Shown: positions 26,671-35,761 of the stretch, piece after piece
Position numbering within the stretch: position 1 is the first letter of the stretch
Layout of the letters: every line of letters begins with the position of its first letter
DNA from: Bradyrhizobium sp. CCBAU 51765
Lineage (GTDB): Bacteria; Pseudomonadota; Alphaproteobacteria; Rhizobiales; Xanthobacteraceae
Length of the DNA stretch: 64,000 nucleotides
NCBI RefSeq assembly: GCF_015291725.1
Contig: NZ_CP030038.1
Span: 806,001 to 870,000 of the forward strand
Reading direction: 5' to 3'
The notes under the pieces: model-generated
Database searches by the model: none
Seen by the model: only the letters and a program-made list of their open reading frames with translations
What the model was told of the DNA's origin: nothing
Position numbers and translations under genes: made by a program

Positions 26671-28464
26671 ATGGCTTCCCTCGACTCCGTCAGCATCGCC
26701 ATACTGCTCGGCGCCGTCCTCATCATGGCCGGCATCCTCTCGAGCCTGCTCGCGTTGCGCTTCGGCGCACCCTTGCTGCTCGTCTTTCTTGCGATCGGCA
26801 TGCTCGCCGGCGATTCCGGCCCTGGCCAGCTCCAGTTCGACGACGTCCGCACCACCTATCTGGTCGGCTCCGTCGCGCTCGCCCTGATTCTGTTCGACGG
26901 CGGCCTGCGGACGCGCTTTGCCAGCATCCGTACTGTGCTCGCCCCGTCCGTGATGCTCGCGACCGTCGGCGTGCTGCTGACCGCCCTTGTCACGGCGCCG
27001 TTCGCGAAATACGCGCTCGATCTCAACTGGTCGGAATCGCTGCTGGTCGGCGCCGTGGTGGCCTCGACCGATGCGGCCGCGGTGTTCCTGCTGGTGCACA
27101 CCCAGGGCCTGCGCCTGCGCCCGCGCGTCGGCGCGACGCTGGAGGCGGAATCCGGCACCAACGACCCGTTCGCGATCTTCCTCACGCTCATGCTGGTGGA
27201 ATACATCTCGATCGGCTCGAGCTCGCCCGGCCATGTGCTGGTGGAGTTCATTCAGGAGGCGGTCCTGGGCGCCATCGTCGGTGTCATCGGCGGGCGCCTG
27301 GTCGTAATCGCCCTCAACAAGGTGGCGCTGCCGCAGGGCCTGCATGCCCCGTTCGTGGCCACAGCTGCCCTCGTGATCTTCGGCGGCTCGCAGATCATGC
27401 ACGCCTCCGGCTTCCTCGCGGTCTATCTCGCCGGCATCATCATCGGCAACCGGCCGACCCGCGCGCATAATTCGGTGGTGACGTTCCTCGATGCTGCCAC
27501 CTGGCTGGCGCAGATCGTGATGTTCGTGCTGCTCGGCCTCTTGGTCTCGCCGAGCCGGCTCGGCACCAGCGTGCTGCCGGCCGTCGCCGTCGCGCTCGTG
27601 CTGATGCTGGTGGCGCGGCCGCTCGCGGTGTTCGTGTGCCTTTCGCCGTTCCGCTTCAACTGGCGCGAGAAGATCTTCATCGCCTGGACCGGCCTGCGCG
27701 GCGCGGTCGCGATCTTCCTGGCCTCGATCCCGATGCTGGTCGGGCTGTCCAAGGCCTATCTCTATTTCGACGTCGCCTTCGTCGTCGTCATCATCTCGCT
27801 CCTGCTGCAGGGCTGGACGCTGGCGCCCGCCGCACGCAAGCTGCACGTGGCGCTGCCGCGCGCCGAGCGCGGCCCGCGGCGCGTCGAACTGGATCTGCCC
27901 GGCCAGCTCGAGCAGCAGCTGGTCGGCTATCCGGTGCGGCCCAAGAGCCTGTATTTCCGCCGCGGCCTGATCCCGTCCTGGTCCAAGCCGACGCTGGTGA
28001 TCCGTAACCAGAACATCCTGACGCCGGCGGAAGCCGACCCGATCGCGCCCGGCGACTACATCTATCTGCTGGCCCCGCCGGAAAAGGCCGAGTCGCTCGA
28101 CCGCTTCTTCGTCGACATGCAGCCGAGCACGGCGCCCGATCCGCATCTGCTCGGCGACTTCATGGTCTCCGGCGACCACACGCTCGCCGAGCTCGCCGAG
28201 ATCTACGGCATCAAGGTCGGTGAAGACGAAGGCAAGCTGACCTTGGCGGACTATTTCGACGTCCATCTCGACCGCGCGCCGAAGGAGGGCGCCGAGCTCG
28301 CCCTGGACGAGATCGTCCTTGTCTCGCGCTCGATCTCCGGCGGCCGCGTCAATCTCGTTGGCTTGCGTCTGCCGGAAGAAGACGAGTCGCCCGAGCCGCT
28401 GACGCGCGCACAGGCGCTGCGGAAGAAACTTGCGGAGCTGTGGACCTCGGTGGCGGGGGTTTAG
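26671..28464 (+). CDS. potassium/proton antiporter, CvrA/NhaP2 type
   Basis: A 597-residue membrane protein. About 12-13 helices form a Na_H_Exchanger domain with the ion-site segment VVASTDAAAVF and later GTNDPFAIFL. The cytosolic tail has a TrkA_C-like domain (LVIRNQNILTPAEADPIAPG) followed by a CorC/HlyC-like domain near the end (GRVNLVGLRLPEED). This order is that of CvrA/NhaP2, which expels K+ (or Na+) in exchange for protons. The ATG at 26671 directly follows GGAAGGTGG. It is divergent from the MscS gene. Confidence 0.9.
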   Translation: MASLDSVSIAILLGAVLIMAGILSSLLALRFGAPLLLVFLAIGMLAGDSGPGQLQFDDVRTTYLVGSVALALILFDGGLRTRFASIRTVLAPSVMLATVGVLLTALVTAPFAKYALDLNWSESLLVGAVVASTDAAAVFLLVHTQGLRLRPRVGATLEAESGTNDPFAIFLTLMLVEYISIGSSSPGHVLVEFIQEAVLGAIVGVIGGRLVVIALNKVALPQGLHAPFVATAALVIFGGSQIMHASGFLAVYLAGIIIGNRPTRAHNSVVTFLDAATWLAQIVMFVLLGLLVSPSRLGTSVLPAVAVALVLMLVARPLAVFVCLSPFRFNWREKIFIAWTGLRGAVAIFLASIPMLVGLSKAYLYFDVAFVVVIISLLLQGWTLAPAARKLHVALPRAERGPRRVELDLPGQLEQQLVGYPVRPKSLYFRRGLIPSWSKPTLVIRNQNILTPAEADPIAPGDYIYLLAPPEKAESLDRFFVDMQPSTAPDPHLLGDFMVSGDHTLAELAEIYGIKVGEDEGKLTLADYFDVHLDRAPKEGAELALDEIVLVSRSISGGRVNLVGLRLPEEDESPEPLTRAQALRKKLAELWTSVAGV

Positions 28465-28471
28465 CCTCCTC

Positions 28472-28576
28472 TCGTCATTCCGGGGCGCGCGTCAGCGCGA
28501 ACCCGGAATCCATTTATCCTCTGAACGAGCGGCGAGATGGATTCCAGGCTCGCCCTTCGGGCGCCCTGGAATGACG
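28472..28576. repeat. inverted intergenic repeat after the antiporter gene
   Basis: Outer arms CTCGTCATTCCGGGG and CCTGGAATGACGAG enclose two inner imperfect hairpins (GGGCGCGCGTCAGCGCG and GCTCGCCCTTCGGGCG). It has the same GTCATTCCGGG arms as 24152 and 55747. It starts 8 bp after the antiporter stop. Confidence 0.65.
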
Positions 28577-28709
28577 AGATGGGACAACCGCCACCAAATC
28601 GCCGCAACCGCTGAAGATTCGCGCGGCCTCGTGACTGTGGAACCCGGAACGCTCCGCGGCGCCGCTCGTTTTTCGCGTGGCAGTCAACGTCTTTGACAGG
28701 AGCAGTTCC

Positions 28710-28970
28710 ATGCGCAAGTTCATCTTGCCCGCCATCGTCGCCATCGGGCTCGGCGCAGCGGCGCCGGCAATGGCCTATGACGCCGGCGATCAGATCTCGA
28801 TGCAGGTCGCGCTCGATGTCGCGACCGACATCGGCGTCGTGACGGTCTCTCACACCCAGTTCCTCGGCGATGAATGGCAGATCGAAGGCCGCGATCGCAC
28901 CGGGCGCTGGATGGAAGTCGATGTCGATGCCCGGACCGGCGAGGTCCGCAATGTCGACCGCGGCTGGTAA
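28710..28970 (+). CDS. PepSY-like small exported protein
   Basis: An 86-residue protein with signal peptide MRKFILPAIVAIGLGAAAP, cut after AMA. The rest matches a single PepSY-like unit: an N-terminal helix (QISMQVALDVATDIG) followed by strands FLGDEWQIEGRDRTGRWMEVDVD and a final TGEVRNVDRGW. PepSY proteins are thought to inhibit or bind proteases or act as sensors in the envelope; no more can be said here. AGGAG lies seven bases before the ATG. Confidence 0.78.
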   Translation: MRKFILPAIVAIGLGAAAPAMAYDAGDQISMQVALDVATDIGVVTVSHTQFLGDEWQIEGRDRTGRWMEVDVDARTGEVRNVDRGW

Positions 28971-29015
28971 AGCCGAAGCGACGGAAGCGCTGCTATCCGG
29001 GCACCGTCCTCTCCG

Positions 29016-29097
29016 CCGTCATTGCGAGCGCAGCGAAGCCATCCAGATGGTCACCGCGGAAAGATTCTGGGCTGCTTCGCTGCGCTCGCAATGACGG
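29016..29097. repeat. 24-bp perfect inverted repeat between convergent genes
   Basis: Arms at 29016-29039 and 29074-29097 are perfectly complementary (outer end CCGTCATTGCGAGCG, inner end CAGCGAAGC) with a 34-nt spacer. It resembles the GTCATTGCGAGC elements common in alphaproteobacteria. It lies between the PepSY gene and the convergent modC. Confidence 0.8.
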
Positions 29098-29137
29098 TGG
29101 GGCGGGATCGTCGCTCTTCATCCAGGCTACAAGTGCC

Positions 29138-29800
29138 TCACGTCAGCACCTTCACCCCGCCGAAACTCGTCACGCGGCCCTGCTTCAGCAAAACGATCTG
29201 CGTCGCGAGCTGGCGCAGCTCGGCGGCGTCGTGGCTGACATAGACCATCGGGACGTTGGCTTCGTCCCGCAGCCGCACCAGGTAGGGCAGGATCTCGAGC
29301 TTGCGGCCCTCGTCGAGCGCGCCGAGCGGCTCGTCGAGCAGCAGCAGCCGCGGCTTCGACAGCAGCGCGCGTCCGAGCGCGACGCGCTGGCGCTCGCCGC
29401 CGGAGAGCTTTCCGGGACGGCGATCGAGCAGCGCACCGATGTCGAGCAGGTCGACGATGCGCTTGTGCTGGGAGGCATCGGGCGGCAGGCGGTTCATCCG
29501 CCGTCCATAGTCGAGATTCTGCGCGACGGTGAGATGCGGAAACAGCCGCGCGTCCTGGAACACATAGCCGATGCGGCGGCGCCAGGTCGGGACATGGATG
29601 CCGGCCGCGCTGTCATCCACGGTTTCGCCGTCGATCACGATGGTGCCGCGGTCGGGCCGCAACAGCCCTGCGATCATGTTGACCAGCGACGTCTTGCCGG
29701 CACCCGAGGCGCCGAACAGGCCGATGGCACGGCCTTCGCTGGCGAAGGATGCATGCAGCGAGAATTCGCCGAGCTGCTTTTCGATGTCGACGCGCAGCAT
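29138..29800 (-). CDS. modC: molybdate ABC transporter ATP-binding protein, short form
   Basis: A 220-residue ATPase. Walker A GASGAGKTS, signature LSGGERQRVALGRALL, Walker B LLLLDEPLGALDE and switch VSHDAAEL are all present. E. coli ModC is about 352 residues with a C-terminal TOBE/MOP domain that binds molybdate; here the protein ends soon after the ATPase core (GRVTSFGGVKVLT), so that regulatory domain is missing. The start codon at 29800 lies 2 bp after the stop of modB, and the order modA-modB-modC is that of a molybdate importer. Confidence 0.9.
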   Translation of the reverse strand: MLRVDIEKQLGEFSLHASFASEGRAIGLFGASGAGKTSLVNMIAGLLRPDRGTIVIDGETVDDSAAGIHVPTWRRRIGYVFQDARLFPHLTVAQNLDYGRRMNRLPPDASQHKRIVDLLDIGALLDRRPGKLSGGERQRVALGRALLSKPRLLLLDEPLGALDEGRKLEILPYLVRLRDEANVPMVYVSHDAAELRQLATQIVLLKQGRVTSFGGVKVLT

Positions 29801-29802
29801 GG

Positions 29803-30498
29803 TCAGTTTCCGTGCAGCCGCGCGGTGGCGCGGCGGGCGAACCACTCGGCGGCGATCAACGCGCCCAGCGCCAGCACGATCGAGACGATCACCAGCCGTC
29901 CCGCCGCGGCATCGCCGTCCGGGGTCTGGATCAGCGAATAGATCGCCGAGGATATCGTCTGGGTCTCGCCGGGAATGTTGGAGACGAAGGTGATCGTCGC
30001 GCCGAACTCGCCGATCGCCTTGGCAAAGCCCAGCACCATGCCGGCGAGCACGCCGGGCAGCGCGAGCGGCAGCGTCACCGTGAAGAACACTTTCCACGGC
30101 GCGGCGCCGAGCGTCTCGGCCGCCTGCTCGAGCCGGCGATCGATCGCCTCGATCGACAGCCGCATCGGGCGTACCAGCAGCGGAAACGCCATCACGCCGC
30201 AGGCCAGCGCCGCGCCGGTCCAGCGGAATGAAAAGACGATGCCGAGATAGTCGGCGAGGAAGCCGCCGACGAGGCCGCGGCGGCCGAACGTCAGCAGGAG
30301 CAGATAACCGGTGACGACAGGCGGCAGCACCAGAGGCAGATGCACGACCGCGTCGAGCAGCGACTTGCCCCAGAAATCACGCCGCGCGAGCAGCCACGCC
30401 AGCGCGATGCCGAATGGCGTCGCCACCAGCGTTGCGATGATGGCGACCCTGAGCGAGAGCAGGATCGCCGTCCATTCGGCGGGAGAGAGGTCCGACAT
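29803..30498 (-). CDS. modB: molybdate ABC transporter permease
   Basis: A 231-residue inner-membrane protein with about five helices and a BPD_transp_1 domain. PLVLPPVVTGYLLLLTFG is characteristic of ModB, and the EAA loop is AAETLGAAPWKVFFTVTLPLALPG. It pairs with ModC next to it. The ATG at 30498 (MSDLSPAEWTA) was preferred to one at 30522. The modA stop is 27 bp upstream, so the genes are in one operon. Confidence 0.92.
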   Translation of the reverse strand: MSDLSPAEWTAILLSLRVAIIATLVATPFGIALAWLLARRDFWGKSLLDAVVHLPLVLPPVVTGYLLLLTFGRRGLVGGFLADYLGIVFSFRWTGAALACGVMAFPLLVRPMRLSIEAIDRRLEQAAETLGAAPWKVFFTVTLPLALPGVLAGMVLGFAKAIGEFGATITFVSNIPGETQTISSAIYSLIQTPDGDAAAGRLVIVSIVLALGALIAAEWFARRATARLHGN

Positions 30499-30525
30499 CA
30501 AGCCGCAGATATCACGTCGCAAGCC

Positions 30526-31311
30526 CTAAGTTATGGGACTGACCAGGAACTTGAAACCGTACTTCTCGAAAATGGACTTGGCCGCCGAGGAGCGCAGGAA
30601 CGCCAGATAGTCGCCGGTCTCACCCTTCGCGGTCGTGGTCGCGGCGACGGGATAGATGATCGCCGGATGCGAATCCGCCGGGAAGGTGCCGATGGTCTTC
30701 ACGCCGGGCTCGACCTTGGCGTCGGTCGAGTAGACGATGCCGAGACCGGCTTCGCCGCGCGCGACAAGGGTCAGCGCGGCGCGCACGCTCTCGGCCATGG
30801 CGAATTTCGGCTCCGCGGCCTGCCAGGCGCCGAGCTTCTCCAGCGCGGCCTTGGCATATTTGCCGACTGGCACGGACTTGACATCGCCGGTCGCGATCCT
30901 GCCGTCGCCGGCCAGCTTGGCGAGGTCGAAACCCTGCGCGATGTCGACGTTGTCGATCCTGGCATCCTTCGGCGCGATCAACACGATGCTGTTGCCGAGC
31001 AGGTTGACTCTGGAAGGTTCGTTGATGGTCTTCTTGGAGATCGCGTAGTCCATCCAGTCGGTGTCGGCCGAAACGAACACGTCGGCCGGCGCGCCCTGCT
31101 CGATCTGCTTGGCGAGCACCGAGCTTGCCGCATAGCTGACGCTGAACTTGACGCCGGTCTTGGCGGTGTAGGCGGCGTCGATCTCGTCCAGCGCGTTCTT
31201 CATCGAGGCGGCGGCGAACACGGTGATGGTCTTGTCCTCGGCGGCGGCGGGCGAGAGGGCTGCGCCCGCGAGGATCATGAAGGCGGTGAAAAGTCCTGAA
31301 ATACGTAACAT
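30526..31311 (-). CDS. modA: molybdate ABC transporter substrate-binding protein
   Basis: A 261-residue periplasmic protein with signal peptide MLRISGLFTAFMILAGAALS, cut after AAA. The mature start with ITVFAAASMKNALDEI is the ModA hallmark (the VFAAASL/M motif), and YAASSVLAKQIEQGAPADVF carries the oxyanion-binding serines. It delivers molybdate to ModBC. GGAG lies eight bases before the ATG at 31311. I could not identify a ModE-type site or Moco riboswitch in the 200 bp upstream. Confidence 0.93.
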   Translation of the reverse strand: MLRISGLFTAFMILAGAALSPAAAEDKTITVFAAASMKNALDEIDAAYTAKTGVKFSVSYAASSVLAKQIEQGAPADVFVSADTDWMDYAISKKTINEPSRVNLLGNSIVLIAPKDARIDNVDIAQGFDLAKLAGDGRIATGDVKSVPVGKYAKAALEKLGAWQAAEPKFAMAESVRAALTLVARGEAGLGIVYSTDAKVEPGVKTIGTFPADSHPAIIYPVAATTTAKGETGDYLAFLRSSAAKSIFEKYGFKFLVSPIT

Positions 31312-31508
31312 GGGGAGCGCTCCGTGCGAGTCCGCGCGCGGCAAGATGCACGCGCAAGTCTGGCGTTGGGTGGGTTGATGCGACGGGTGGAAGCGCTGCT
31401 CCACGCGGCCCGGCAGCGGCTTACGACCGGCAGGGATATCGCTCCAGGCAAACATAGCAGGCCGAGGCGTCAGGTCAAAGGGCGACCGTTTGGTCAGTTC
31501 AACGGCGC

Positions 31509-32012
31509 CTATTGCGCCGGCAGGACTGCGATCGAGACCGAATTGTCCCTGGCGCCGCTGACCTGGAGCACGAAGGGCTGTGCCGACAGCTGGTATTTCA
31601 TGGTCTTGCGGATGCCCTCGCAATCGGTCGCGCCGCTGAAGTCCATGGGCTTGAGGACATGCCCGTCCTGGACCACGTCGACCCAGGCGCCAGTGGACAG
31701 GCTGATCGTGTAGAGCCCGGCTTTGGCGGACTTGACGCTGGTAAATCCGGCAAAGGTGCCGTCCTTTGGCGCGCGCTCCGGCGTCGTCGGCAGCCTTGCT
31801 TCGCTCGGGACAATCAACTCCAGCGTGATGGCTGAGGACGGCAAAGCCGCCTGCTCGCTTCCCGAGGCGAGCTTGGTGCGGTCCGGTGCCGTGAGCGCGG
31901 CGCGCTCGCGCTCGATCGGCCATTTGAACTTGTCGCAGCCGCTGTGTTCTTCGGCGGCGAAAGCGGAGGTCGCGCTGATTGTGAGCGCAGCGAGCAGCGG
32001 GAGGACGCGCAT
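31509..32012 (-). CDS. exported protein of unknown function
   Basis: A 167-residue protein with signal peptide MRVLPLLAALTISATSAFAA. The mature part has two cysteines (GCDKFKWPIERERAAL, and later DCEGIRKTMKYQL) that could form a disulphide, and a beta-rich centre (AGLYTISLSTGAWVDVVQDG). The family occurs in Bradyrhizobium as a conserved hypothetical. It lies 197 bp upstream of modA on the same strand, but a transcriptional link is not shown. ATGs at 32024 and 32012 are possible; the latter gives the better leader. Confidence 0.7.
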   Translation of the reverse strand: MRVLPLLAALTISATSAFAAEEHSGCDKFKWPIERERAALTAPDRTKLASGSEQAALPSSAITLELIVPSEARLPTTPERAPKDGTFAGFTSVKSAKAGLYTISLSTGAWVDVVQDGHVLKPMDFSGATDCEGIRKTMKYQLSAQPFVLQVSGARDNSVSIAVLPAQ

Positions 32013-32430
32013 GTGAAATCCCATCGTTGGCCACGCGACCGGCGCGCGGCTTGCAGTCCGGCTTGTTGAAAGGTGGGATGCACATCCCCGATGCCGCGGG
32101 CTTACGGCTCGGCGGCAGGGCAGGTTACCGCATTCGGGTGCGGCGAACCAATCAACGAGTTCGTCATCCCGGGGGGCGCAGCGCGAGCCCGGGATCCATA
32201 ACCCAGGGAGGAGTTTGGCGAAGATTCGGAGTGGCTACCTCACGCCACGACCGCTCCCTGTGGCTGGGTCCCCGGGCTCGCTTCGCGCCCGGGATGACAC
32301 AGGGATGACACAGGTGGGTGAGGCGGCGTCGTCGCTTACGGCTTCGCGTCGCCTGCGTGCAGCACGATCTCGCACACCGCCGGCTCCCGCGCCGCAATCT
32401 GCATCTGGCTCCGTCGACTGGGGATTTATC
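32013..32430. other. intergenic region with a repeat
   Basis: No gene recognised in about 418 bp. The main content is the inverted repeat at 32162-32299. The promoter for the exported-protein gene at 31509-32012 presumably lies around 32020-32100. Confidence 0.6.
32162..32299. repeat. inverted intergenic repeat
   Basis: Left part GTCATCCCGGGGGGCGC with GCGCGAGCCCGGGATCC; right part CCCCGGGCTCGCTTCGCG with CCCGGGATGAC. Outer arms GTCATCCCGGG and CCCGGGATGAC pair over about 115 bp. It resembles the GTCATTCCGGG elements at 24152, 28472 and 55747. Confidence 0.6.
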
Positions 32431-34419
32431 CTAAAAGGGGAAGGCGGCCTGCGCCTTGGCACTCCAGAGCGTGTAATCGCGGCCCAACCCGCCGACTTCA
32501 CCACCGATCGAGACCCGCGGTCCTCCTGCGAATGTCATCGCCGCGCCCGAGGTGACGCGCGTCGACCATGACTGGAGGACGACGAGCGGAACCGTGGCGA
32601 TCGCGGAAAGCCCGCTGGTATCGGTCCCGTCCTTGCTGAAATAGTAGTCGGCGTAGATGCCGACATAGGGCGCGAGGGTGAGATCGGACCCGATCATCCA
32701 GGATCGCGCGGCCTTCAGGCCGGTGCTCGCGCGACCGGAGGAGAAATTTCGGTCGGTCTGCGCAGTACCGAGGCTGTCCGTATAGCCATCCTGATGCTCC
32801 CACAGCGCGTAGAGGCGCGCGGATGGTTCGAGGTCGATATCGGCCAGGCGGTAGTTGCCGGTCAGGCCCGCCGACACGAGCACGCGCCGGCCGGGCAACG
32901 AAGCCGCGGCCGTCCCGGCCGTCAGCGAATAGTCGAGTCCGGTATAGGCCACGGCGACATCGAGGCGGAGACGATTCCAGAACCGCCAGCCGAGATAGGC
33001 GCCGCCGGTCCAGCCGTCGCCGCGGAGCCGGGCGGTGAGAAAGGCCGAGTCATATCGGAAGTTCTCGTAACCAACGAGCATGCCGATCAGGACGTCGGGC
33101 GTCAGCCTGCGGGTCAGGCCGGCCGTCACATTGATCTGACCGCCGGAGAGATCGTTCGCGGTGCCGGAGTTGTTGCGAATGCCCCCTCCGCGCACATCGA
33201 TCCAGGCCTGCCAGTCGCGCTGCGCGACGCGCGGCGACGCTTTCGTCACCGGCCGGGCGCGACCCGCGTAAGCGAGCGCCGAGAAGGCATCGTCGACCCG
33301 GTCGTTTGTCGGCGACCGCGTGGCCCCGAACGGTCCTGGCCTGCCACCGTCATCATCGGCCGCGGCGAAGTTGAACCGCATGCCGTCACCGTTCGACGTC
33401 ACCGGCGATGGATTGTCGGAGAAGCCGTCCGCGATCGCGCCGTCGATGGCGCCAGAGATGGCTTGGCCCGAAATCTGCGCCACGGTCCTGGTCGCGACGA
33501 TCTGCATCGATCGCAGCCTGCTGCTGTCGGCCGGCACGTTCACCATCTGGGCAAGCGCTGCGGACGCAGACCCTGAGAATCCGGGGCCGGCATTATATGT
33601 CGCCGTGATGTTGTGCGTCCCGACCGAGAGCGATGCCGTTGTCAGGGTGGCAACGCCCCCGCTCAGGGCAACGGTACCGAACACGACGCCGCCGTCGCTG
33701 AAGGTCATCGTGCCGGACGGAGAACCGCCGCTGCTTGCCACCGATGCACTGAATGCCACGGCCTGCCCGGACTGGCTCGGGTTCGGCGATGACGTCAGGG
33801 TCACCGACGTGCTGGCGTTGGTATAGGTGAAGCCGGCGGAGAGCGTGCTGCTGCCGACATTGTTCGTGACGACCACATCGACCGCCCCCGCGGCATGCGC
33901 CGGGACGACGGCGGTGATCTGCGTGCCGCTGTTGACGGTGAAGGAGGTCGCTGCGCTGCTGCCGAACGCCACGGCCGTGGCAAAAGTGAAGCCAGTGCCG
34001 GTGATGACGACTGACGTGCCGCCAAGCGCCGCGCCGGTGTTCGGGCTGACCGAGGAGACCGTCGGCGCCGGCGCATTGACGCAGAGGCCGGCGACACTAT
34101 CCCCCGGATTGAGCGTGCCGCCAAAATGCAACGCGTCCGATGTATCCGCCGGCACGACGTAGGTGAAAGCCGTTGTGGTCGGACCCGCCAAGACCGCGAA
34201 CGCCGTACCATCTATCAGGGACATGAAACTGTTCCCGGAATTGTTCGTAAGGGTGAGCGTGATCGTGTCGCCTCGGACAAATCCTGTCCCCGGCGTGGTC
34301 ACGCCGAGGGGTGTGATGCTGATCGCATCACAGCCCGGCGAAGCTATTGCGGCATCCAGCCAGCCGAACGCCGCGCACAGCGATGCCAGCGCCACCAACG
34401 CCTTCCGAACGATCCGCAT
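32431..34419 (-). CDS. autotransporter-type outer-membrane protein with IPT/TIG and Ig-like domains
   Basis: A 662-residue exported protein. A signal peptide begins MRIVRKALVALASLCAAFGW. An uncharacterised beta region follows, then an IPT/TIG domain near residues 120-205 (VSSVSPNTGAALGGTSVVIT), and a Big_5-type Ig-like domain to about 300. The C-terminal 250 residues look like an autotransporter barrel (DWQAWIDVRGGGIRNNSG, VTAGLTRRLTPDVLIGMLVG) ending in Phe. The passenger is short and adhesin-like rather than enzymatic; attachment or matrix binding is an inference. A GGGGGACTGGA ribosome region precedes ATG 34419. It is divergent from an AraC regulator gene 210 bp away that may control it. 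Confidence 0.82.
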   Translation of the reverse strand: MRIVRKALVALASLCAAFGWLDAAIASPGCDAISITPLGVTTPGTGFVRGDTITLTLTNNSGNSFMSLIDGTAFAVLAGPTTTAFTYVVPADTSDALHFGGTLNPGDSVAGLCVNAPAPTVSSVSPNTGAALGGTSVVITGTGFTFATAVAFGSSAATSFTVNSGTQITAVVPAHAAGAVDVVVTNNVGSSTLSAGFTYTNASTSVTLTSSPNPSQSGQAVAFSASVASSGGSPSGTMTFSDGGVVFGTVALSGGVATLTTASLSVGTHNITATYNAGPGFSGSASAALAQMVNVPADSSRLRSMQIVATRTVAQISGQAISGAIDGAIADGFSDNPSPVTSNGDGMRFNFAAADDDGGRPGPFGATRSPTNDRVDDAFSALAYAGRARPVTKASPRVAQRDWQAWIDVRGGGIRNNSGTANDLSGGQINVTAGLTRRLTPDVLIGMLVGYENFRYDSAFLTARLRGDGWTGGAYLGWRFWNRLRLDVAVAYTGLDYSLTAGTAAASLPGRRVLVSAGLTGNYRLADIDLEPSARLYALWEHQDGYTDSLGTAQTDRNFSSGRASTGLKAARSWMIGSDLTLAPYVGIYADYYFSKDGTDTSGLSAIATVPLVVLQSWSTRVTSGAAMTFAGGPRVSIGGEVGGLGRDYTLWSAKAQAAFPF

Positions 34420-34629
34420 TCCAGTCCCCCGGTCTGTCGCGCCAGAGGCGCGGCAGACGTGCCGCAAGTCCGATCCCGCTGCATAGCAGGCAGCCCAGTG
34501 GGGCAATGTGCCCAGAATCTCATGTTCACATCTCGGACGAATGCTGGTGCCGAAACGACACAATCACCGGCAGCGGACGGCCGCTGCCAACCCATCGTCG
34601 GTTGCGTGCCGCTGTTCGGCTGAGTACAG

Positions 34630-35733
34630 ATGAACGACGAGGTTGGCGCCCGGCCGGGGCACCAGCAGATAAGGCCGCGCGATCTTGCCGCGTTGAGCAG
34701 CGATGCGGACGAAGGACATATGAGCGAGCTGGCGGCGGCGCCCCCCGGAATCGGCAGGCAGGCGCTGGAGGCACTTCGCGCGGCGACGTCGGATATCTGC
34801 GACGTCATCCCGCTGAACGCGCCGGACGACTTCTACTTGTTGTCCGCGACCAAGATGACCGGCAAGGGCATGCTGGTCGAGAGCGTTTCGTCGCCGCTCG
34901 AATATGATCGTACGGCCGCGCATATCGCGCGTGGCGGTCTCGATCACTATCACATCACCCTTTGCTTCCAGGGACAGGTAGGGTTTGCCTCGGGGCGCCG
35001 CGAAATAGCCCTGCGCCCCGGTGACGTCTGCCTGATCGACATGGCGCAGCCGAGCCGCACCTGGCTGACGGGGGCGGGCGGGGAGCGTTCGCGGCAGACC
35101 TCGCTGATCCTGCCGCGTCCGGTGCTCGCCCCGCGGCTGGCGCACCCGGATTCTTCAACGGCGACGCTTCTGCCGGGATACGATCGTCGTGCGCGTCTCC
35201 TCGCCGATCAGTTCGCGGCGCTTTGGCAACAACCTGAAACCTCCGACGCAGCCGCCGTGACCGCGGCGATCGTCGATGGCATATGCGACGTCATCGCGGA
35301 AGTCGCCGGCCGCGCGGCCGACGCTCGTGGCGATGTCGGGCGGGCGGAACGCCGACTACTCCTGGCGGCGATCAAGCAGCATATCGACGCCAATCTCCAC
35401 ACCGGCGCGCTCAGTGCTGACGATCTCTGCAGCCGCTTTCGATTGTCTCGCGCCAGCCTCTACCGGCTGTTCGAGTCCGATGGAGGTCTTGCGCACTATG
35501 TGCAGGATCAGCGCCTCAATCGCGCTTTGCTTCTGCTCATTTCGCCGGCGGCGCGGAGCAAACGCTTGATCGATCTCGCGGTCGAACTGCAATTCAGCGG
35601 CGATTCCACCTTTGTCCGGGCCTTCCGCCGCCAGTTCGGCCTGACGCCGGGCGAAGTCAGGGACCGCGCCGAGGCATGGTCCCGTGAAACGAGCGCGGCC
35701 GACGGCCCGCTCCATGTTCTCGGCCGGCGGTGA
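34630..35733 (+). CDS. AraC family transcriptional regulator with AraC-binding-2 domain
   Basis: A 367-residue protein. The N-terminal half resembles AraC_binding_2 (DHYHITLCFQGQVGF, ALRPGDVCLIDMAQPSRTW). The C-terminal half is the AraC DNA-binding domain: LSADDLCSRFRLSRASLYRLF for the first helix-turn-helix and LAVELQFSGDSTFVRAFRRQF for the second. The ATG at 34630 has no strong ribosome site; 34720 (MSELAAAPPG) is an alternative start. The ligand is unknown. It is divergent from the autotransporter gene and convergent with mepA. Confidence 0.85.
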   Translation: MNDEVGARPGHQQIRPRDLAALSSDADEGHMSELAAAPPGIGRQALEALRAATSDICDVIPLNAPDDFYLLSATKMTGKGMLVESVSSPLEYDRTAAHIARGGLDHYHITLCFQGQVGFASGRREIALRPGDVCLIDMAQPSRTWLTGAGGERSRQTSLILPRPVLAPRLAHPDSSTATLLPGYDRRARLLADQFAALWQQPETSDAAAVTAAIVDGICDVIAEVAGRAADARGDVGRAERRLLLAAIKQHIDANLHTGALSADDLCSRFRLSRASLYRLFESDGGLAHYVQDQRLNRALLLLISPAARSKRLIDLAVELQFSGDSTFVRAFRRQFGLTPGEVRDRAEAWSRETSAADGPLHVLGRR

Positions 35734-35761
35734 TTCCCCAAAGCCGTGGCGGCGGCGTAGC

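Noticed and set aside
31312..31508. ModE box or molybdenum-cofactor riboswitch before modA
   Set aside because: No sequence close to the known ModE palindrome or a recognisable riboswitch core could be seen.
1037..32299. Repeats as a CRISPR array
   Set aside because: The repeats are isolated palindromes with no regular spacing and no cas genes are present.
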